Shown: positions 1 to 8,917, numbered from the stretch's first letter. The stretch: DNA of 64,000 bases from Nakamurella flava (GCF_005298075.1 NZ_SZZH01000008.1:62001-126000); one strand, 5' to 3'. Program-made: numbers and translations. The notes: a model not told the origin generated them from the sequence alone.

Positions 1-192
1 GAGCGGGGTGGACGCCGATGACTGGCGGTGCGCACCGCCGGCGGGCCGGTCGACGGTCGTCTCTCGCAGGAGTCGACGCAGGGTGGCCTCATCGAGGACG
101 GGGCCATCGGGACGGCGGCGGACGGCGATGACGGCGGCGACCACGGCCACCAGAACGAGCACGACCAGAACGACCAGGAGCACTTCGGACAC
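1..192 (-). CDS. N-terminus of an unrecognised membrane-anchored protein (partial)
   Basis: The frame is open from a GTG at 192 to the left window edge (64 codons). The protein begins VSEVLLVVLVVLVLVAVV, one strong membrane segment at residues 4-24, then RRR, so the rest should be cytoplasmic. A GAGGGGAGG ribosome binding site lies about 6 bases before this GTG; the in-frame GTG at 198 touches the site and is less likely. It follows recX but has its own promoter-like sequence. In some actinobacteria RNase Y, which has a similar anchor, lies near recX; that is only a positional guess, and no RNase Y coiled coil is visible here. Confidence 0.6.
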   Translation of the reverse strand, partial: MSEVLLVVLVVLVLVAVVAAVIAVRRRPDGPVLDEATLRRLLRETTVDRPAGGAHRQSSASTPL

Positions 193-605
193 AGCCACCC
201 TCCCCTCGTCGATGCCGCCGCGGTCGACATCGGCGATGTCGTCCCGAGCCCGGCTCACAGGAAGGCAGAAGGCACGCCACGAAGGACGACGCGGCGCCGC
301 GGGCCGGTGCCCGCCATCACGCCGCCCACCATGACCCGGTCGGAACCGGGCCGGTGCGGTGGAACCCATGCCGCTATCGGTATGCGCCGCCTGTCGGTGC
401 GCGTTTCGTCACTCTCCTGAGATCTCCGAGGTTAGGTAGCCGCCCTCCGAGGGTCAAGCCGACCGTCGCCGTCGACGACCCGGCCGGACACCTAGGCGGT
501 GGCGGCATCCGTTCGGCAGGTTGCCTCGTTCGCTCCGCGAGCTCCCCGCCCCAGAGTGAGTGTCACGGCCCTCGGCCTGATCGGGCCGGCCGGCGTCCCC
601 GACGG
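193..605. other. Intergenic region between recX and the truncated left-edge gene
   Basis: No convincing gene is seen on either strand; the plus-strand frames here lack a ribosome binding site and family resemblance. It holds the minus-strand promoter at 429-457 and would form a leader of about 230 bases for the left-edge gene. Confidence 0.6.
429..457 (-). promoter_or_regulatory. Sigma-A-type promoter for the left-edge gene
   Basis: On the minus strand a -35 TTGACC (452-457) and a -10 TAACCT (429-434) are separated by exactly 17 bases. Both fit the housekeeping consensus, which suggests that the left-edge gene is not only read through from recAX. This is a sequence match, not a mapped start. 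Confidence 0.5.
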
Positions 606-1550
606 TCAGGACGATCGCAGACTGCGGCGCGGCCAGCGACGACGGCCCGGGGGGCCGTCCGCGTCGTCCGGCGCCGCGCTCGGCTCGTCCTCGTACCCTC
701 CCGTCGCTGCGCCGTCGGCCTCCTGCGCGTCCTCGCTCGCGGCGTTAGTGGAGTCTTTGGAATCGGGAAACTCCGTGAGGTAGGCGGCGACCGCGTCCGA
801 CACGACGGCGTAGGCCAGTCCGGACGGGTACCCGCGCCGAGCCAGCAGACCGACGAGGCGCCGGCGGGCGGCGACCGAGCCGCGCTGCATGGCAGCGTCG
901 ATCCGCCGGGCCACCAGATCGGCGGCCCGCACCCGCTCGTCCGCGTCGTCGATGTCGGCGACCGCCGCGGCGACGATCTCGTCGTCGAGGCCCTTCCGGC
1001 GGAGTTCAACGCGCAACGCACCGGCGCCTAACGACCGGTCCCGCTGTTTGGTGCTGACGTACGCCGCGGCATACGCCTCGTCGTCGATCAGGCCCACTTC
1101 GGTGAAGCGGTCCAGGACCGAGTCGGCGACGTCGTCGGGGATACCTCGACGACGCAGCACGTCGGCCAGGGCGGCGCGGGGCTTGGCGGCAGCGGTGAGC
1201 TGACGCAGGCAGATCTGTTTGGCGACGGTCTCCGGGTCCCCGGGCGCGTCCTCCGGGTGGCCACCGTCGGCTCGCCGGCCGCGACTCGATCGTCGGCCGT
1301 CACCGTCACCGGCACCGACCGGACTCGCCGACCCCGGCGATCGGGGCATTGATCGCCGGTCGGAGACGGGGGTACCAGCACCCTTCAAGTCTGCACAGGA
1401 GCCGATCGAGCGGGCGGATCGATCGGGAGCGGGCCGCGCCGGTACCGCCGCCAGCTGCTCGGCAAGATGGGCGATCAAGGCGGCCCGATGCTCCGCTGAC
1501 AACCCGGCGGTCCGGCCGGCCGGACTGTCAGAGCGATCCGGGGTGCTCAC
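606..1550 (-). CDS. recX: RecX regulatory protein
   Basis: RecX binds RecA filaments and limits recombinase activity. The RecX three-helix repeats occupy about residues 110-262 (KQICLRQLTA, then GLIDDEAYAAAYV and RRKGL). At 314 residues it is much longer than the usual 150-200: the first 105 residues and last 50 are low-complexity, charged and probably disordered. The GTG start at 1550 has a GAGGAG site 5 bases upstream. It lies 63 bases downstream of recA on the same strand, the standard recA-recX pairing, so the two are likely cotranscribed. Confidence 0.93.
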   Translation of the reverse strand: MSTPDRSDSPAGRTAGLSAEHRAALIAHLAEQLAAVPARPAPDRSARSIGSCADLKGAGTPVSDRRSMPRSPGSASPVGAGDGDGRRSSRGRRADGGHPEDAPGDPETVAKQICLRQLTAAAKPRAALADVLRRRGIPDDVADSVLDRFTEVGLIDDEAYAAAYVSTKQRDRSLGAGALRVELRRKGLDDEIVAAAVADIDDADERVRAADLVARRIDAAMQRGSVAARRRLVGLLARRGYPSGLAYAVVSDAVAAYLTEFPDSKDSTNAASEDAQEADGAATGGYEDEPSAAPDDADGPPGRRRWPRRSLRSS

Positions 1551-1613
1551 ACGGTCTCCTCAGGGCGTGCTGCGGTGCGGGTCGGCGGGAGGGCCGACCC
1601 GCACCGCCCGGCG

Positions 1614-2654
1614 TCAGAAGTCGACCGGTGCCGGGGCGACATCGTCGGCGTCGAGCCGGGCACCCACGCCCAGCTTCTCCTTGATGCGCTTGTCGAGCTC
1701 GTTGGCGATGTCCGGGTTGTCCCGCAGGAAGTTGCGGACGTTCTCTTTGCCCTGACCCAGCTGCTCGCCCTCGTACGTGTACCAGGCCCCCGCCTTGCGG
1801 ACGAAGCCCTGCTCCACGCCGACGTCGATGAGCGAACCCTCGCGGGAGATGCCTTGCCCGTAGACGATGTCGAACTCGGCCTGCTTGAACGGCGGCGCGA
1901 CCTTGTTCTTCACGACCTTGACCCGGGTCCGGTTACCGATGACGTCGGTGCCGTCCTTGAGCGCCTCGATGCGGCGGATGTCCATACGCACGGAGGCGTA
2001 GAACTTCAGCGCCTTACCGCCCGTGGTGGTCTCCGGCGAGCCGAACATGACGCCGATCTTCTCGCGCAGCTGGTTGATGAAGATCGCGGTGGTGCCGGTG
2101 TTCGACAGCGCACCGGCGATCTTGCGGAGCGCCTGGGACATCAGGCGGGCCTGCAGACCGACGTGGCTGTCGCCCATCTCGCCCTCGATCTCGGCGCGGG
2201 GCACCAGGGCGGCCACCGAGTCGATGACGATGACGTCGACCGCGCCCGAGCGGATCAGCATGTCGGCGATCTCCAGCGCCTGCTCACCGGTGTCCGGCTG
2301 GGAGACCAGCAACGAATCGGTGTCGACACCGAGCGCCTTGGCGTACTCCGGGTCCAGTGCGTGCTCGGCGTCGATGAACGCGGCGATGCCGCCGGCGGCC
2401 TGGGCGTTGGCCACCGCGTGCAGGGCCACGGTCGTCTTACCCGAGGACTCCGGGCCGTAGATCTCGATGATGCGGCCGCGGGGCAGCCCACCGATACCCA
2501 GGGCGACGTCCAGGGCGATCGAACCGGTCGGGATCACCTCGATCGGGGCGCGGCCCTCCTCGCCGAGCCGCATGATCGAACCCTTGCCGTAGTTCTTCTC
2601 GATCTGAGCGAGGGCGATCGACAGCGCCTTCTCGCGATCCGGTGCGGCGGCCAT
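1614..2654 (-). CDS. recA: Recombinase RecA
   Basis: RecA forms the nucleoprotein filament for homologous recombination and triggers LexA self-cleavage. The protein is 346 residues, a normal length, with Walker [10 protein letters not shown] at residues 67-75, Walker [11 protein letters not shown], and the L2 loop around [16 protein letters not shown]. There is no intein, unlike M. tuberculosis RecA. The ATG at 2654 gives the standard N-terminus. An SOS box lies inside the promoter about 185 bases upstream, so DNA-damage induction is expected. Confidence 0.99.
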   Translation of the reverse strand: MAAAPDREKALSIALAQIEKNYGKGSIMRLGEEGRAPIEVIPTGSIALDVALGIGGLPRGRIIEIYGPESSGKTTVALHAVANAQAAGGIAAFIDAEHALDPEYAKALGVDTDSLLVSQPDTGEQALEIADMLIRSGAVDVIVIDSVAALVPRAEIEGEMGDSHVGLQARLMSQALRKIAGALSNTGTTAIFINQLREKIGVMFGSPETTTGGKALKFYASVRMDIRRIEALKDGTDVIGNRTRVKVVKNKVAPPFKQAEFDIVYGQGISREGSLIDVGVEQGFVRKAGAWYTYEGEQLGQGKENVRNFLRDNPDIANELDKRIKEKLGVGARLDADDVAPAPVDF

Positions 2655-2832
2655 GGCTCACCCCGTGCCTTTCGGTGTCTGTACTGCGTTCTTCGGTGGA
2701 CTGCTGGGCGTCTCGGGGCGGCTCCGCAGGGCGAAGATGCGCTGTCTCTGACGTGATGCCAACGCTAGGCCGGACCACCGACAGTGGGTTCTTCGTCGTC
2801 GCCGCTGTGGACAGACCGCGATGATGGGGACA

Positions 2833-2861
2833 ACTGTAAGCGTACGGGTGTTCGAAATTCC
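2833..2861 (-). promoter_or_regulatory. recA promoter with embedded SOS (LexA) box
   Basis: On the minus strand the sequence TCGAACACCCGTACGC (2840-2855) matches 10 of the 12 fixed positions of the actinobacterial LexA box TCGAAC-N4-GTTCGA. It fills the 17-base gap between a GGAATT -35-like element (2856-2861) and a TACAGT -10 (2833-2838), a layout in which LexA would block RNA polymerase. The assignment rests on the known mycobacterial consensus and the position before recA. Confidence 0.7.
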
Positions 2862-2934
2862 AGCTTTCGATCAGCGTGTCTCGTCGATCGCCCGCCGCGG
2901 CCGACCGGTCGGTCGGGGCACCACCCGGCTGCGG

Positions 2935-3144
2935 TCAGTCCGGCAGTCCGTAGCGCAAGCTGTCGGGCACGTCGAAGGCGTCGCACACCGCCGACCAGAC
3001 GGCTTTGGGATCGTCCCCAGCCTCGAGGGCCTCGTCGACGGTGTGCCCTCCCAGGGCCCCGAACACGTGGTCACGAGCGACGGACGGCGCTCGCACCGCC
3101 CCGAACTGGGCATCCATCAGGGCACGGAACTCGGTCAGACGCAC
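2935..3144 (-). CDS. DUF3046 protein
   Basis: This 69-residue protein begins VRLTEFRALMDAQFG and contains ARDHVFGALGG and WSAVCDAFDVP, the hallmarks of DUF3046, a family of unknown function found beside recA in actinobacteria (Rv2738c position). Translation probably starts at the GTG at 3144; the longer upstream frame has no family similarity. A TACCGT -10-like element (3151-3156) lies 6 bases before the GTG, so the transcript may be leaderless. It is divergent from the tiny membrane peptide at 3194. Confidence 0.85.
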   Translation of the reverse strand: MRLTEFRALMDAQFGAVRAPSVARDHVFGALGGHTVDEALEAGDDPKAVWSAVCDAFDVPDSLRYGLPD

Positions 3145-3193
3145 GGCCCCACGGTACGTGCCCGCGGGGCACCGCCGTGGGCACACTGGACCC

Positions 3194-3298
3194 ATGGACC
3201 CCACCGGACTGTCCAGCCCGCTCGGTCAGTTGGCCATCGCGGCCGGGCTCATCGCCACCATCACCGTGTTGATCATCGCCTGGCGCCGCAACCGCTGA
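3194..3298 (+). CDS. Small single-span membrane peptide, 34 residues
   Basis: The frame encodes 34 residues: a short polar start (MDPTGLSSPL), one hydrophobic span at about residues 12-30, and a basic end WRRNR, predicting an N-out, C-in membrane peptide. There is no Shine-Dalgarno site, but a CACACT -10-like element (3182-3187) sits 6 bases before the ATG, consistent with a leaderless transcript. It lies between DUF3046 and pspM and could be a Psp-linked membrane peptide, but I recognise no family. Confidence 0.42.
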   Translation: MDPTGLSSPLGQLAIAAGLIATITVLIIAWRRNR

Positions 3299-3319
3299 CC
3301 GCTCGGAAAGTGGCCGGGC

Positions 3320-4228
3320 TCAGCCGGACCGGCCGTCGGTGATCTCCCGCATCCCGGCGGCCAGGGCGCGCAGGCGGTCGGCCGATTCGTCGACCGCGGC
3401 CGTTCCCGGGCCGACGACCCCGGGGGCCAGGGACGACGACAACGCCCGGGAGGCCGCCACCGTCTCCCCCGCCGCAGTGACCAGCCGGCCGTACCCGTCG
3501 ACCCCGGCGCGGATCTCGTCGGCCAGCGACCGGGCCGTCACCTCGAGCCCCGGTCGGGCCTCGGCGGGGGCGGTCGACCGGGCCCGCAGCACCCCGCTGA
3601 GATCGGCGGCCCGGCGCCGCAGGTGACGTTCGGTCGCGTCGGCGGCCGCTAGGATGTCGCGCCGCAGTTCGACGACCGAGGGGTCGGCGTCTCCGGCCCC
3701 CGCCCGTCGAGCGTTCCGGGCGGGCGATCCGGTGAGTGGCACCGGCGCGACGCCGATGAGCGCGACCAACTGGCGCAGACCGTCCGAGTACCCGTCAAGC
3801 TGCTGCATGGCCGGCCGGACGGCCCCGTCGACCGCGGGGCGGGCCGGAGCCGGCGCCGGCAGAGCCGACAACTGCCGGTCCAGCCGGCGGACCGTGCCCA
3901 CGCTCCGCACCACTCCGGCGGCGCACCAGGCCGCGACCAGGAAGAGAACGACGACCATGACCACGACCGGGGCGGACACCTCACCGGCCAGGCGCATCGC
4001 CCCCAGGATGCCGGTGGCCAGGCCGCCGGCCCCGTAGGCCACTGCGGCCCGGCGGGCGCGCCGACGACGACGGGCCACCACCGCGGCGGGGTCCCGGCGC
4101 TGACGGACGAACTCCGACGCGGCACCGGAGGCCTGGGTGACCAGATCGGCGGACCGACCCACGGCCCGGGCCGCGGCCGCTGCCGCGGCGGCCGGGGACT
4201 CGGGGCGGCGTCCGGACTGCGGACTCAT
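3320..4228 (-). CDS. pspM: PspM-like phage-shock membrane protein
   Basis: A 302-residue membrane protein directly downstream of pspA (55-base gap). Residues 1-55 are Ala/Arg-rich and cytoplasmic; two membrane spans follow at about 61-79 and 85-107 with little between them; the rest is a long, probably helical domain. This layout and position match the mycobacterial phage-shock membrane partner PspM (Rv2743c), which binds PspA and the regulator ClgR. The ATG at 4228 has a GGAAGGA site upstream. Identification rests mainly on context and topology, since sequence conservation in this family is low. Confidence 0.72.
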   Translation of the reverse strand: MSPQSGRRPESPAAAAAAAARAVGRSADLVTQASGAASEFVRQRRDPAAVVARRRRRARRAAVAYGAGGLATGILGAMRLAGEVSAPVVVMVVVLFLVAAWCAAGVVRSVGTVRRLDRQLSALPAPAPARPAVDGAVRPAMQQLDGYSDGLRQLVALIGVAPVPLTGSPARNARRAGAGDADPSVVELRRDILAAADATERHLRRRAADLSGVLRARSTAPAEARPGLEVTARSLADEIRAGVDGYGRLVTAAGETVAASRALSSSLAPGVVGPGTAAVDESADRLRALAAGMREITDGRSG

Positions 4229-4283
4229 CGCAGGCGTCCTTCCCGGGCAGCGGACGACCCGCTGCCCGGGCGGGACGGACCGA

Positions 4284-5120
4284 TCAGCCCTGCTGGTTCG
4301 GCTGGGTCGACTTGGTGAACGAGGTGGTGCCCGGGTTCAACGCGGCGTCGGAACCGGTCGTACCCGTGTCGATGGAACGCGCCTGCTGCGAACCCAGTTC
4401 CGGGTGCAACTGCGAACGCAGCTGCTCCAGACGGGAGGCGCCGGCCATGTCCAGCGTCGACTTCTGGACCTCCAGCATGCGCCCCTCGACCGAGTTGGCG
4501 TGCAGCTCCGCCGAGCCCAGGGCGTTGGCGTACCGCTGCTCGATCTTGTCGCGGACCTCGTCCAGCGACGGAGTGCTGCCCGGCGCCTGCAACTGCGACA
4601 TCGACTGCAGGGACGCGGACACCTGCTCCTGCATCTTGGCCTGCTCCAGCTGGGAGAGCAGCTTCGTGCGCTCGGCCAGCTTGGTCTGGAGCTGCATCGC
4701 GTTGTTCTCGACGGCCTTCTTGGCCTGCTGCGCGGCGCCCAGGGCCTGGTCGTGCATGCCCTTGAGGTCTTCCATCTGCTGCTCGGCCGCGACCAGCTGG
4801 GTGGCGAACGCCTGGGCCGTCTGCTCGTACTTCTCGGCCTCGACGGTGTTGCCCTTGGCCCGCTGCTCGTCGGCCAGCACCAGGGCCTGACGGGCGGAGG
4901 ACTGCAGCCGCTCCACGTCGCCCATCTGGCGGGTCAGCTTCATCTCCAGCTGGCGCTGGTTGCCGATGACCGCCGCCGCCTGCTGGGACAGCGCGGCGTG
5001 CTGGCGCTGCGCCTCCTCGATGGCCTGCTGGATCTGCACCTTGGGATCGGCGTACTCGTCGACCTTAGACGAGAACAACGCCATGAGGTACTTCCAGGCC
5101 TTGCTGAACGGGTTCGCCAT
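4284..5120 (-). CDS. pspA: PspA/IM30 family membrane-stress protein
   Basis: PspA oligomerises on stressed inner membrane to preserve the proton-motive force. The 278-residue protein starts [27 protein letters not shown], with the amphipathic helix followed by the PspA signature, then long coiled coils to about residue 225 (many Q, E and K) and a Gly/Thr-rich tail. It heads a pspA-pspM pair. No clgR gene lies upstream, where mycobacteria have it. An extracytoplasmic-sigma-like GGAACC (5237-5242) with CGATG 18 bases further lies upstream; this is a weak promoter guess. Confidence 0.92.
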   Translation of the reverse strand: MANPFSKAWKYLMALFSSKVDEYADPKVQIQQAIEEAQRQHAALSQQAAAVIGNQRQLEMKLTRQMGDVERLQSSARQALVLADEQRAKGNTVEAEKYEQTAQAFATQLVAAEQQMEDLKGMHDQALGAAQQAKKAVENNAMQLQTKLAERTKLLSQLEQAKMQEQVSASLQSMSQLQAPGSTPSLDEVRDKIEQRYANALGSAELHANSVEGRMLEVQKSTLDMAGASRLEQLRSQLHPELGSQQARSIDTGTTGSDAALNPGTTSFTKSTQPNQQG

Positions 5121-5425
5121 CGCGGTGCTGTCCTCTCCGCCGGTGGGGCAGATGTGATGTCGGGCCGGGTTCCGGTCCGCCTACGGCTCCCCGCCGGGAC
5201 TCGCCGTGTCACCCATCGTTGCAGGTGATGTTGTCGGGTTCCACCTCGAACACCCCCAAGGGGGTTCTTTCGGGGGACACCCGGAGGGGTTCAGGGTCCG
5301 ACCCCCGGGCCCAGGCCGCGAACTCGCGGTCGGTCGGCGGCGTCTCGGGGCTTCGCCGTCGGCGCTGGTCGGCCCGTCTTCACCCCCACCGGCGCTGCTC
5401 CGACCGGGTTACAGTGCTTCGACCC
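5121..5425. other. Divergent regulatory region between pspA and a solute-binding-like gene
   Basis: No gene is seen. A small hairpin (5248-5267, GAACaCCCCC-AA-GGGGGTTC, followed by TTTC) resembles a plus-strand terminator although no plus-strand gene precedes it. The region also holds the possible stress-sigma elements for pspA and a TACAGT -10-like element 10 bases before the ATG at 5426. Confidence 0.45.
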
Positions 5426-6727
5426 ATGCCATCCCACCAGGCCCCCGGGCCGGACGCAGCAGAACGGAGCGGGCCCGCCGTGACCACCCCGCCGCCCCCC
5501 TCCGACGACAGCCCGGACGCGGACGCCGTTCCGGCCGACAAGGACCCCGCCACGCCGCCCGGTGGCCGCGCCGCCGGACAGCGACATTCGGCCGGCGGCC
5601 GCCGCTGGGCGGTGGCGCCGTGGATCATCGTCACCGTCGTCGCCCTCGTGGTGGTGGCCGGTCTGACCACGGCCTGGGTCGTCTTCACCGGCGAGGACCA
5701 GACGGCGCGACCCGCCTGCACCGGCTCGGTAGTCCTCCCGGTCGTCGCTTCGCCGGGCGCCGCCCCCGCCTTGCAGGAGGCCGCGCGCCGTTTCGACGCG
5801 ACCGGCCCGTCGGCCCGGTCCACCTGCGTGACCACCTCCGTCGGGGAGGAGGCCGGCGGCCAGGTCGCCACCGCACTGCTCGGCGGCTGGGTGAACGGGA
5901 CCGGCGACGCCCCGGCGGTCTGGGCAGTCGATGACACCGCCGATCTGGCGTCCGTCGAAGCCGCCCAGTCCGGGTTGACAGCCGGCCGGTCCACCGCTCT
6001 GGCCGCCACCTCCCCCGTCGTCCTGGCCGTCCGCCCGGCCGACGCCGCCGCGCTGGCCGGCCGCAGCTGGGCGGACCTGCTGGCCGACCCGAGCCTGGCC
6101 GGCCGCATCGCCCTGCCCGACCCCCGGGTGAACCGGGCCACCGCCTACGCGCTGCAGTCGATGATCGCCCCGGCCGGCGCCGCCCCCGCGGCGGTGGACA
6201 CCGCTGCGGTCACCGCGGCCGGCCCGGCCCTGCAGGCCCTGGCCGCCGGCACCGCGAGCAGCGTGGCCACCACGTCCGACGCCCTGGACCAGCTGGCCAC
6301 CGGCGGGGGGCCCTTCACCGCCGTCCCCGTCACCGAGGCCGACCTCGCGGCCGACAATGCCGCCCGCGGCGCTCAGGCGGCGCTGGTGGCGGTCTATCCC
6401 ACCGGTCCGACGGCCGGGGACGAGATCCTGCCGGTGGCGTTGTCGGCGTCCTGGGTGACCCCCACCCTGAAGGAAGCCGCGGGCGCGTTGCTGGCCTACC
6501 TGCGATCGGCCGACGGGCGGGCCGCCCTGTCCGACGAGGGTCTCCGGGTCTCCGCCGAGACCGGGTCGGCGGCGGCATCGACCGCCGCGAGCACGGCGGC
6601 GTCCACCACCGCCGGAACCGGCGATCCGGCGACGGGAGTCGACCGGTCCGTCGCCGTCGTCCGCTTGCCCGACGCGGGCTCCGACGTCACCGCGGCCCTG
6701 GCCCAGGCACTCGGACTGCCGGCCTGA
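5426..6727 (+). CDS. Membrane-anchored extracellular solute-binding-like protein
   Basis: The 433-residue protein has a Pro/Asp-rich cytoplasmic N-terminus, one membrane span at about residues 63-87, and an extracellular domain that resembles periplasmic binding proteins of the SBP_bac_11 type (PVVASPGAAPALQEAARRF, SPVVLAVRP, SWADLLADPSLAGRIALPDP, and a C-terminal AYLRSADGRAAL helix). A threonine/alanine-rich run near residue 385 looks like a flexible linker. There is no lipobox. Related actinobacterial proteins often carry a von Willebrand A domain after this region; here it is absent. The ligand is unknown. A GTG at 5480 is an alternative start. Confidence 0.7.
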   Translation: MPSHQAPGPDAAERSGPAVTTPPPPSDDSPDADAVPADKDPATPPGGRAAGQRHSAGGRRWAVAPWIIVTVVALVVVAGLTTAWVVFTGEDQTARPACTGSVVLPVVASPGAAPALQEAARRFDATGPSARSTCVTTSVGEEAGGQVATALLGGWVNGTGDAPAVWAVDDTADLASVEAAQSGLTAGRSTALAATSPVVLAVRPADAAALAGRSWADLLADPSLAGRIALPDPRVNRATAYALQSMIAPAGAAPAAVDTAAVTAAGPALQALAAGTASSVATTSDALDQLATGGGPFTAVPVTEADLAADNAARGAQAALVAVYPTGPTAGDEILPVALSASWVTPTLKEAAGALLAYLRSADGRAALSDEGLRVSAETGSAAASTAASTAASTTAGTGDPATGVDRSVAVVRLPDAGSDVTAALAQALGLPA

Positions 6728-6751
6728 CGGTCGCGGCCCACCGCTGCCGGA

Positions 6752-7459
6752 CTATTCGAGTTCCTCGCCCTCGGTCATGCTGACGGCGATGACGTCGTCG
6801 AGGCCGAGCAGGGCAATGCGCAGGTCATCGGGCCGCGCGGCGCCCGCCGCCTCGATGTCGACGCCGGTGGTGCCGTCGGGTAACCGGTCCGCCGCCGTCA
6901 GCCCGATGAGGCCGTCCACCCGCCATCCGTCGGAGGTGAGGCGGTTCAGGACCGTCCGCAGCGCCCCGTGCCCCTGGACGTAGAGCACCCGCAGCCGGAC
7001 GGGCTGCACGGCACTGCCCGGGAGTCGGCGGGCCAGCAGCGTGTAGCCGTACACCGTCACGAAGTGCAGCGCGGTGACGACCACGGCGATCAGCCAGAGC
7101 CCGGCGCCGGCGGCGAGGCCGACCGCCGCGGTCTCCCAGACGGCCGCCGCCGTCGTCAGGCCGCGGATGACGCCGCGCCGGGCCAGGATCAGGCCGGCGC
7201 CGAGGAACCCGATACCGGACACCACCTGCGCCGCGATCCGGGACGGGTCGAGGACGACCAGACCGGAACTGAGGACGTCGCCGAACCCGTACTTGGAGAC
7301 CAGCAGGATCGCGGCGGCGGTGGTGCCGACCAGCGCCTGGGTCCGCAGGCCGGCGCTCTTGCCACGCAGTTGCCGTTCCAGACCGATGGCCGAGGCCAGT
7401 ACGAAGGCCAGGAGCAACCCACCGATCTGCGCCGGGCCCTGCCCCTGGAAGTCGATCAC
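6752..7459 (-). CDS. MgtC/SapB family membrane protein
   Basis: This 235-residue protein has the MgtC hallmarks GLERQLRGKSAGLRT and GIGFLGAGLI in an N-terminal region of four to five membrane spans (residues 10-150), followed by a soluble ACT-like C-terminal domain. MgtC proteins are linked to magnesium limitation and acid survival, partly through F-type ATPase inhibition; the exact role here is unknown. The GTG start at 7459 has a GGAGGT motif rather far upstream (12 bases). It is convergent with the preceding gene. Confidence 0.88.
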   Translation of the reverse strand: MIDFQGQGPAQIGGLLLAFVLASAIGLERQLRGKSAGLRTQALVGTTAAAILLVSKYGFGDVLSSGLVVLDPSRIAAQVVSGIGFLGAGLILARRGVIRGLTTAAAVWETAAVGLAAGAGLWLIAVVVTALHFVTVYGYTLLARRLPGSAVQPVRLRVLYVQGHGALRTVLNRLTSDGWRVDGLIGLTAADRLPDGTTGVDIEAAGAARPDDLRIALLGLDDVIAVSMTEGEELE

Positions 7460-7562
7460 CGGGCGGACGCTACCTCCGGCGATCGGGCCGTCGACCCGGA
7501 ACCAGCGGACCGGGCCGGAACACCGTCCATCACGGTGAATCGACCGCGGAACTGACCGTCGA

Positions 7563-8498
7563 TCAGCCGGCCAGCGGTAGTGGTCGCTCCCCCCAGCCGA
7601 CCACCGAGTCGGTGAGTTGCCGATCCCCGGTGGCGACCACGAAGCAGTTCAGCGTCCACGGATCGGTCGGTCGGCTCGCCCCGTCCGACGACACCGGGTC
7701 GAGGACGACGGACAGCTGACCACCCGCCGTCGGGTCGGACATCCGCAACATCGCCGCGGCCATCGCGGCGCAGCCGGCGCGCATCTCCTCCCGGGACGTC
7801 AACGAACGGTCGCCGACGCGGGCGACGGCCAGCAGTTCCGCCCCGTGCGGGGCGTCGCAGGGCAGCAGGGTGGCCGTGCTGTCCAGGTCCACCCCGCTCA
7901 CGGCGCCGGCCGAGCCGCCGGTCTGCGCAGCCCAGCACGTCGCGAACGCGGCCGGCAGGGAACGCTCCGCGGTGTAGACGCCGTCGAGCCGGCCGGTGTA
8001 GACGCCACCGGCGTGCGGGGTCGCGAGGCAGGCGATCCAGCGCTGCCCGCCCCGGCGCGCCTGTTCACCGGGCTCGATACGGGTGATGGTGAAGCCGAGA
8101 AACGGAGCCCAGCTGACGTTGTCGGTCCGGGGGGCCTCCGGCAGGGTGGGGCGGCGACCCACGTACTGCAGTCCCGCTGCCGTCGCGGCGGCGCGGAAGC
8201 ACGGATCCCGGCGGCTGCCGACGAGCTCCTGTGGCGCGTCCAGGACCCCGACGACCTGCCCGCGAATCGGCCCGTCGCACGATCCGAAGATCAGCCCGTC
8301 CAGCGGCAGCGACTGCGGGCGGGTCTGTCCCGCCGGGCCCGCGTCGAGCAGGCACGTCCCGGCCGCCGGGGCGTCCGGGAATCGTTGCGCCTGGGCCTGC
8401 CCCACCACGCGCCGCCCCTGCACGACGACCGGCACGGTCACGGCCGCCAGCAGGGCGATCACCAGCACCAGCCCGCCGAGCCAGCGCCGTCGCATCAC
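7563..8498 (-). CDS. Secreted/anchored Septum_form-like protein, copy 1
   Basis: A 311-residue protein with an N-terminal anchor (residues 5-25) and an extracytoplasmic Cys-containing domain. The pattern GTCLL, CDGPIRG, CFRAAA, WIACLA, CWAA and CDAPHGAE resembles the Septum_form family (paired Cys, C-x2-PHxxE), whose function is poorly known. A paralogue lies at 9007-10080. GTG (8498) and ATG (8495) are adjacent starts; a TAGTCT -10 (8502-8507) is 6 bases before the ATG, so the ATG of a leaderless transcript is favoured. Confidence 0.72.
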   Translation of the reverse strand: MMRRRWLGGLVLVIALLAAVTVPVVVQGRRVVGQAQAQRFPDAPAAGTCLLDAGPAGQTRPQSLPLDGLIFGSCDGPIRGQVVGVLDAPQELVGSRRDPCFRAAATAAGLQYVGRRPTLPEAPRTDNVSWAPFLGFTITRIEPGEQARRGGQRWIACLATPHAGGVYTGRLDGVYTAERSLPAAFATCWAAQTGGSAGAVSGVDLDSTATLLPCDAPHGAELLAVARVGDRSLTSREEMRAGCAAMAAAMLRMSDPTAGGQLSVVLDPVSSDGASRPTDPWTLNCFVVATGDRQLTDSVVGWGERPLPLAG

Positions 8499-8560
8499 CC
8501 CAGACTAGGCAGGGCCCGGGGCCGGTGGCGAAGAGCGGTGTCGCCCAGCGGCCCCGGTCG

Positions 8561-8917
8561 TCAGTCGGTCAGCTGCCAGCGCATCCCGTAGGGGTCGGTG
8601 AAGTCGGAGATCGTCTTGCCGGTGACCGGGATAAACGTATTGGCCCGGCTGAAGGCGTGGCCGGCCGCTTCCAGGGTCTGCACGTCCGCCGCCTGATCGG
8701 TGGAGGAGAAGGCCAGATGGTCGATCACGAACGCGTCGAGGGTGGCGTCCTCCCGGAGCTCGAAGACCACCTGCTCCGACCCGGGCAGGGCCACCTCGAC
8801 CGACCCGCGGGCCGGCGTGCGGTTGACCTCAACGAACCCCAACGTCGCGAAGAACGCCAGGGCGACGGACAGGTCCGGCACCTTCAGATCGATGTGATCC
8901 ACCCGGGTCAGCACCAT
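8561..8917 (-). CDS. VOC (glyoxalase/bleomycin-resistance) superfamily protein
   Basis: The 118-residue protein has one vicinal-oxygen-chelate fold: VLTRVDHIDLKVPDLSVALAFF at the start, a central FVIDHLAFSS, and the closing FTDPYGMRWQL. Likely metal ligands are His8, the central His and the late Glu/Asp region. The substrate is unknown. The ATG at 8917 has a GAGGTG site 4 bases upstream, which excludes the longer reading. It sits between two Septum_form-like paralogues without obvious functional link. Confidence 0.85.
   Translation of the reverse strand: MVLTRVDHIDLKVPDLSVALAFFATLGFVEVNRTPARGSVEVALPGSEQVVFELREDATLDAFVIDHLAFSSTDQAADVQTLEAAGHAFSRANTFIPVTGKTISDFTDPYGMRWQLTD

Noticed and set aside
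5248-5267. GAACaCCCCC/GGGGGTTC hairpin as a terminator
   Set aside because: No plus-strand gene precedes it, and on the minus strand it would lie upstream of pspA; kept only as a note.
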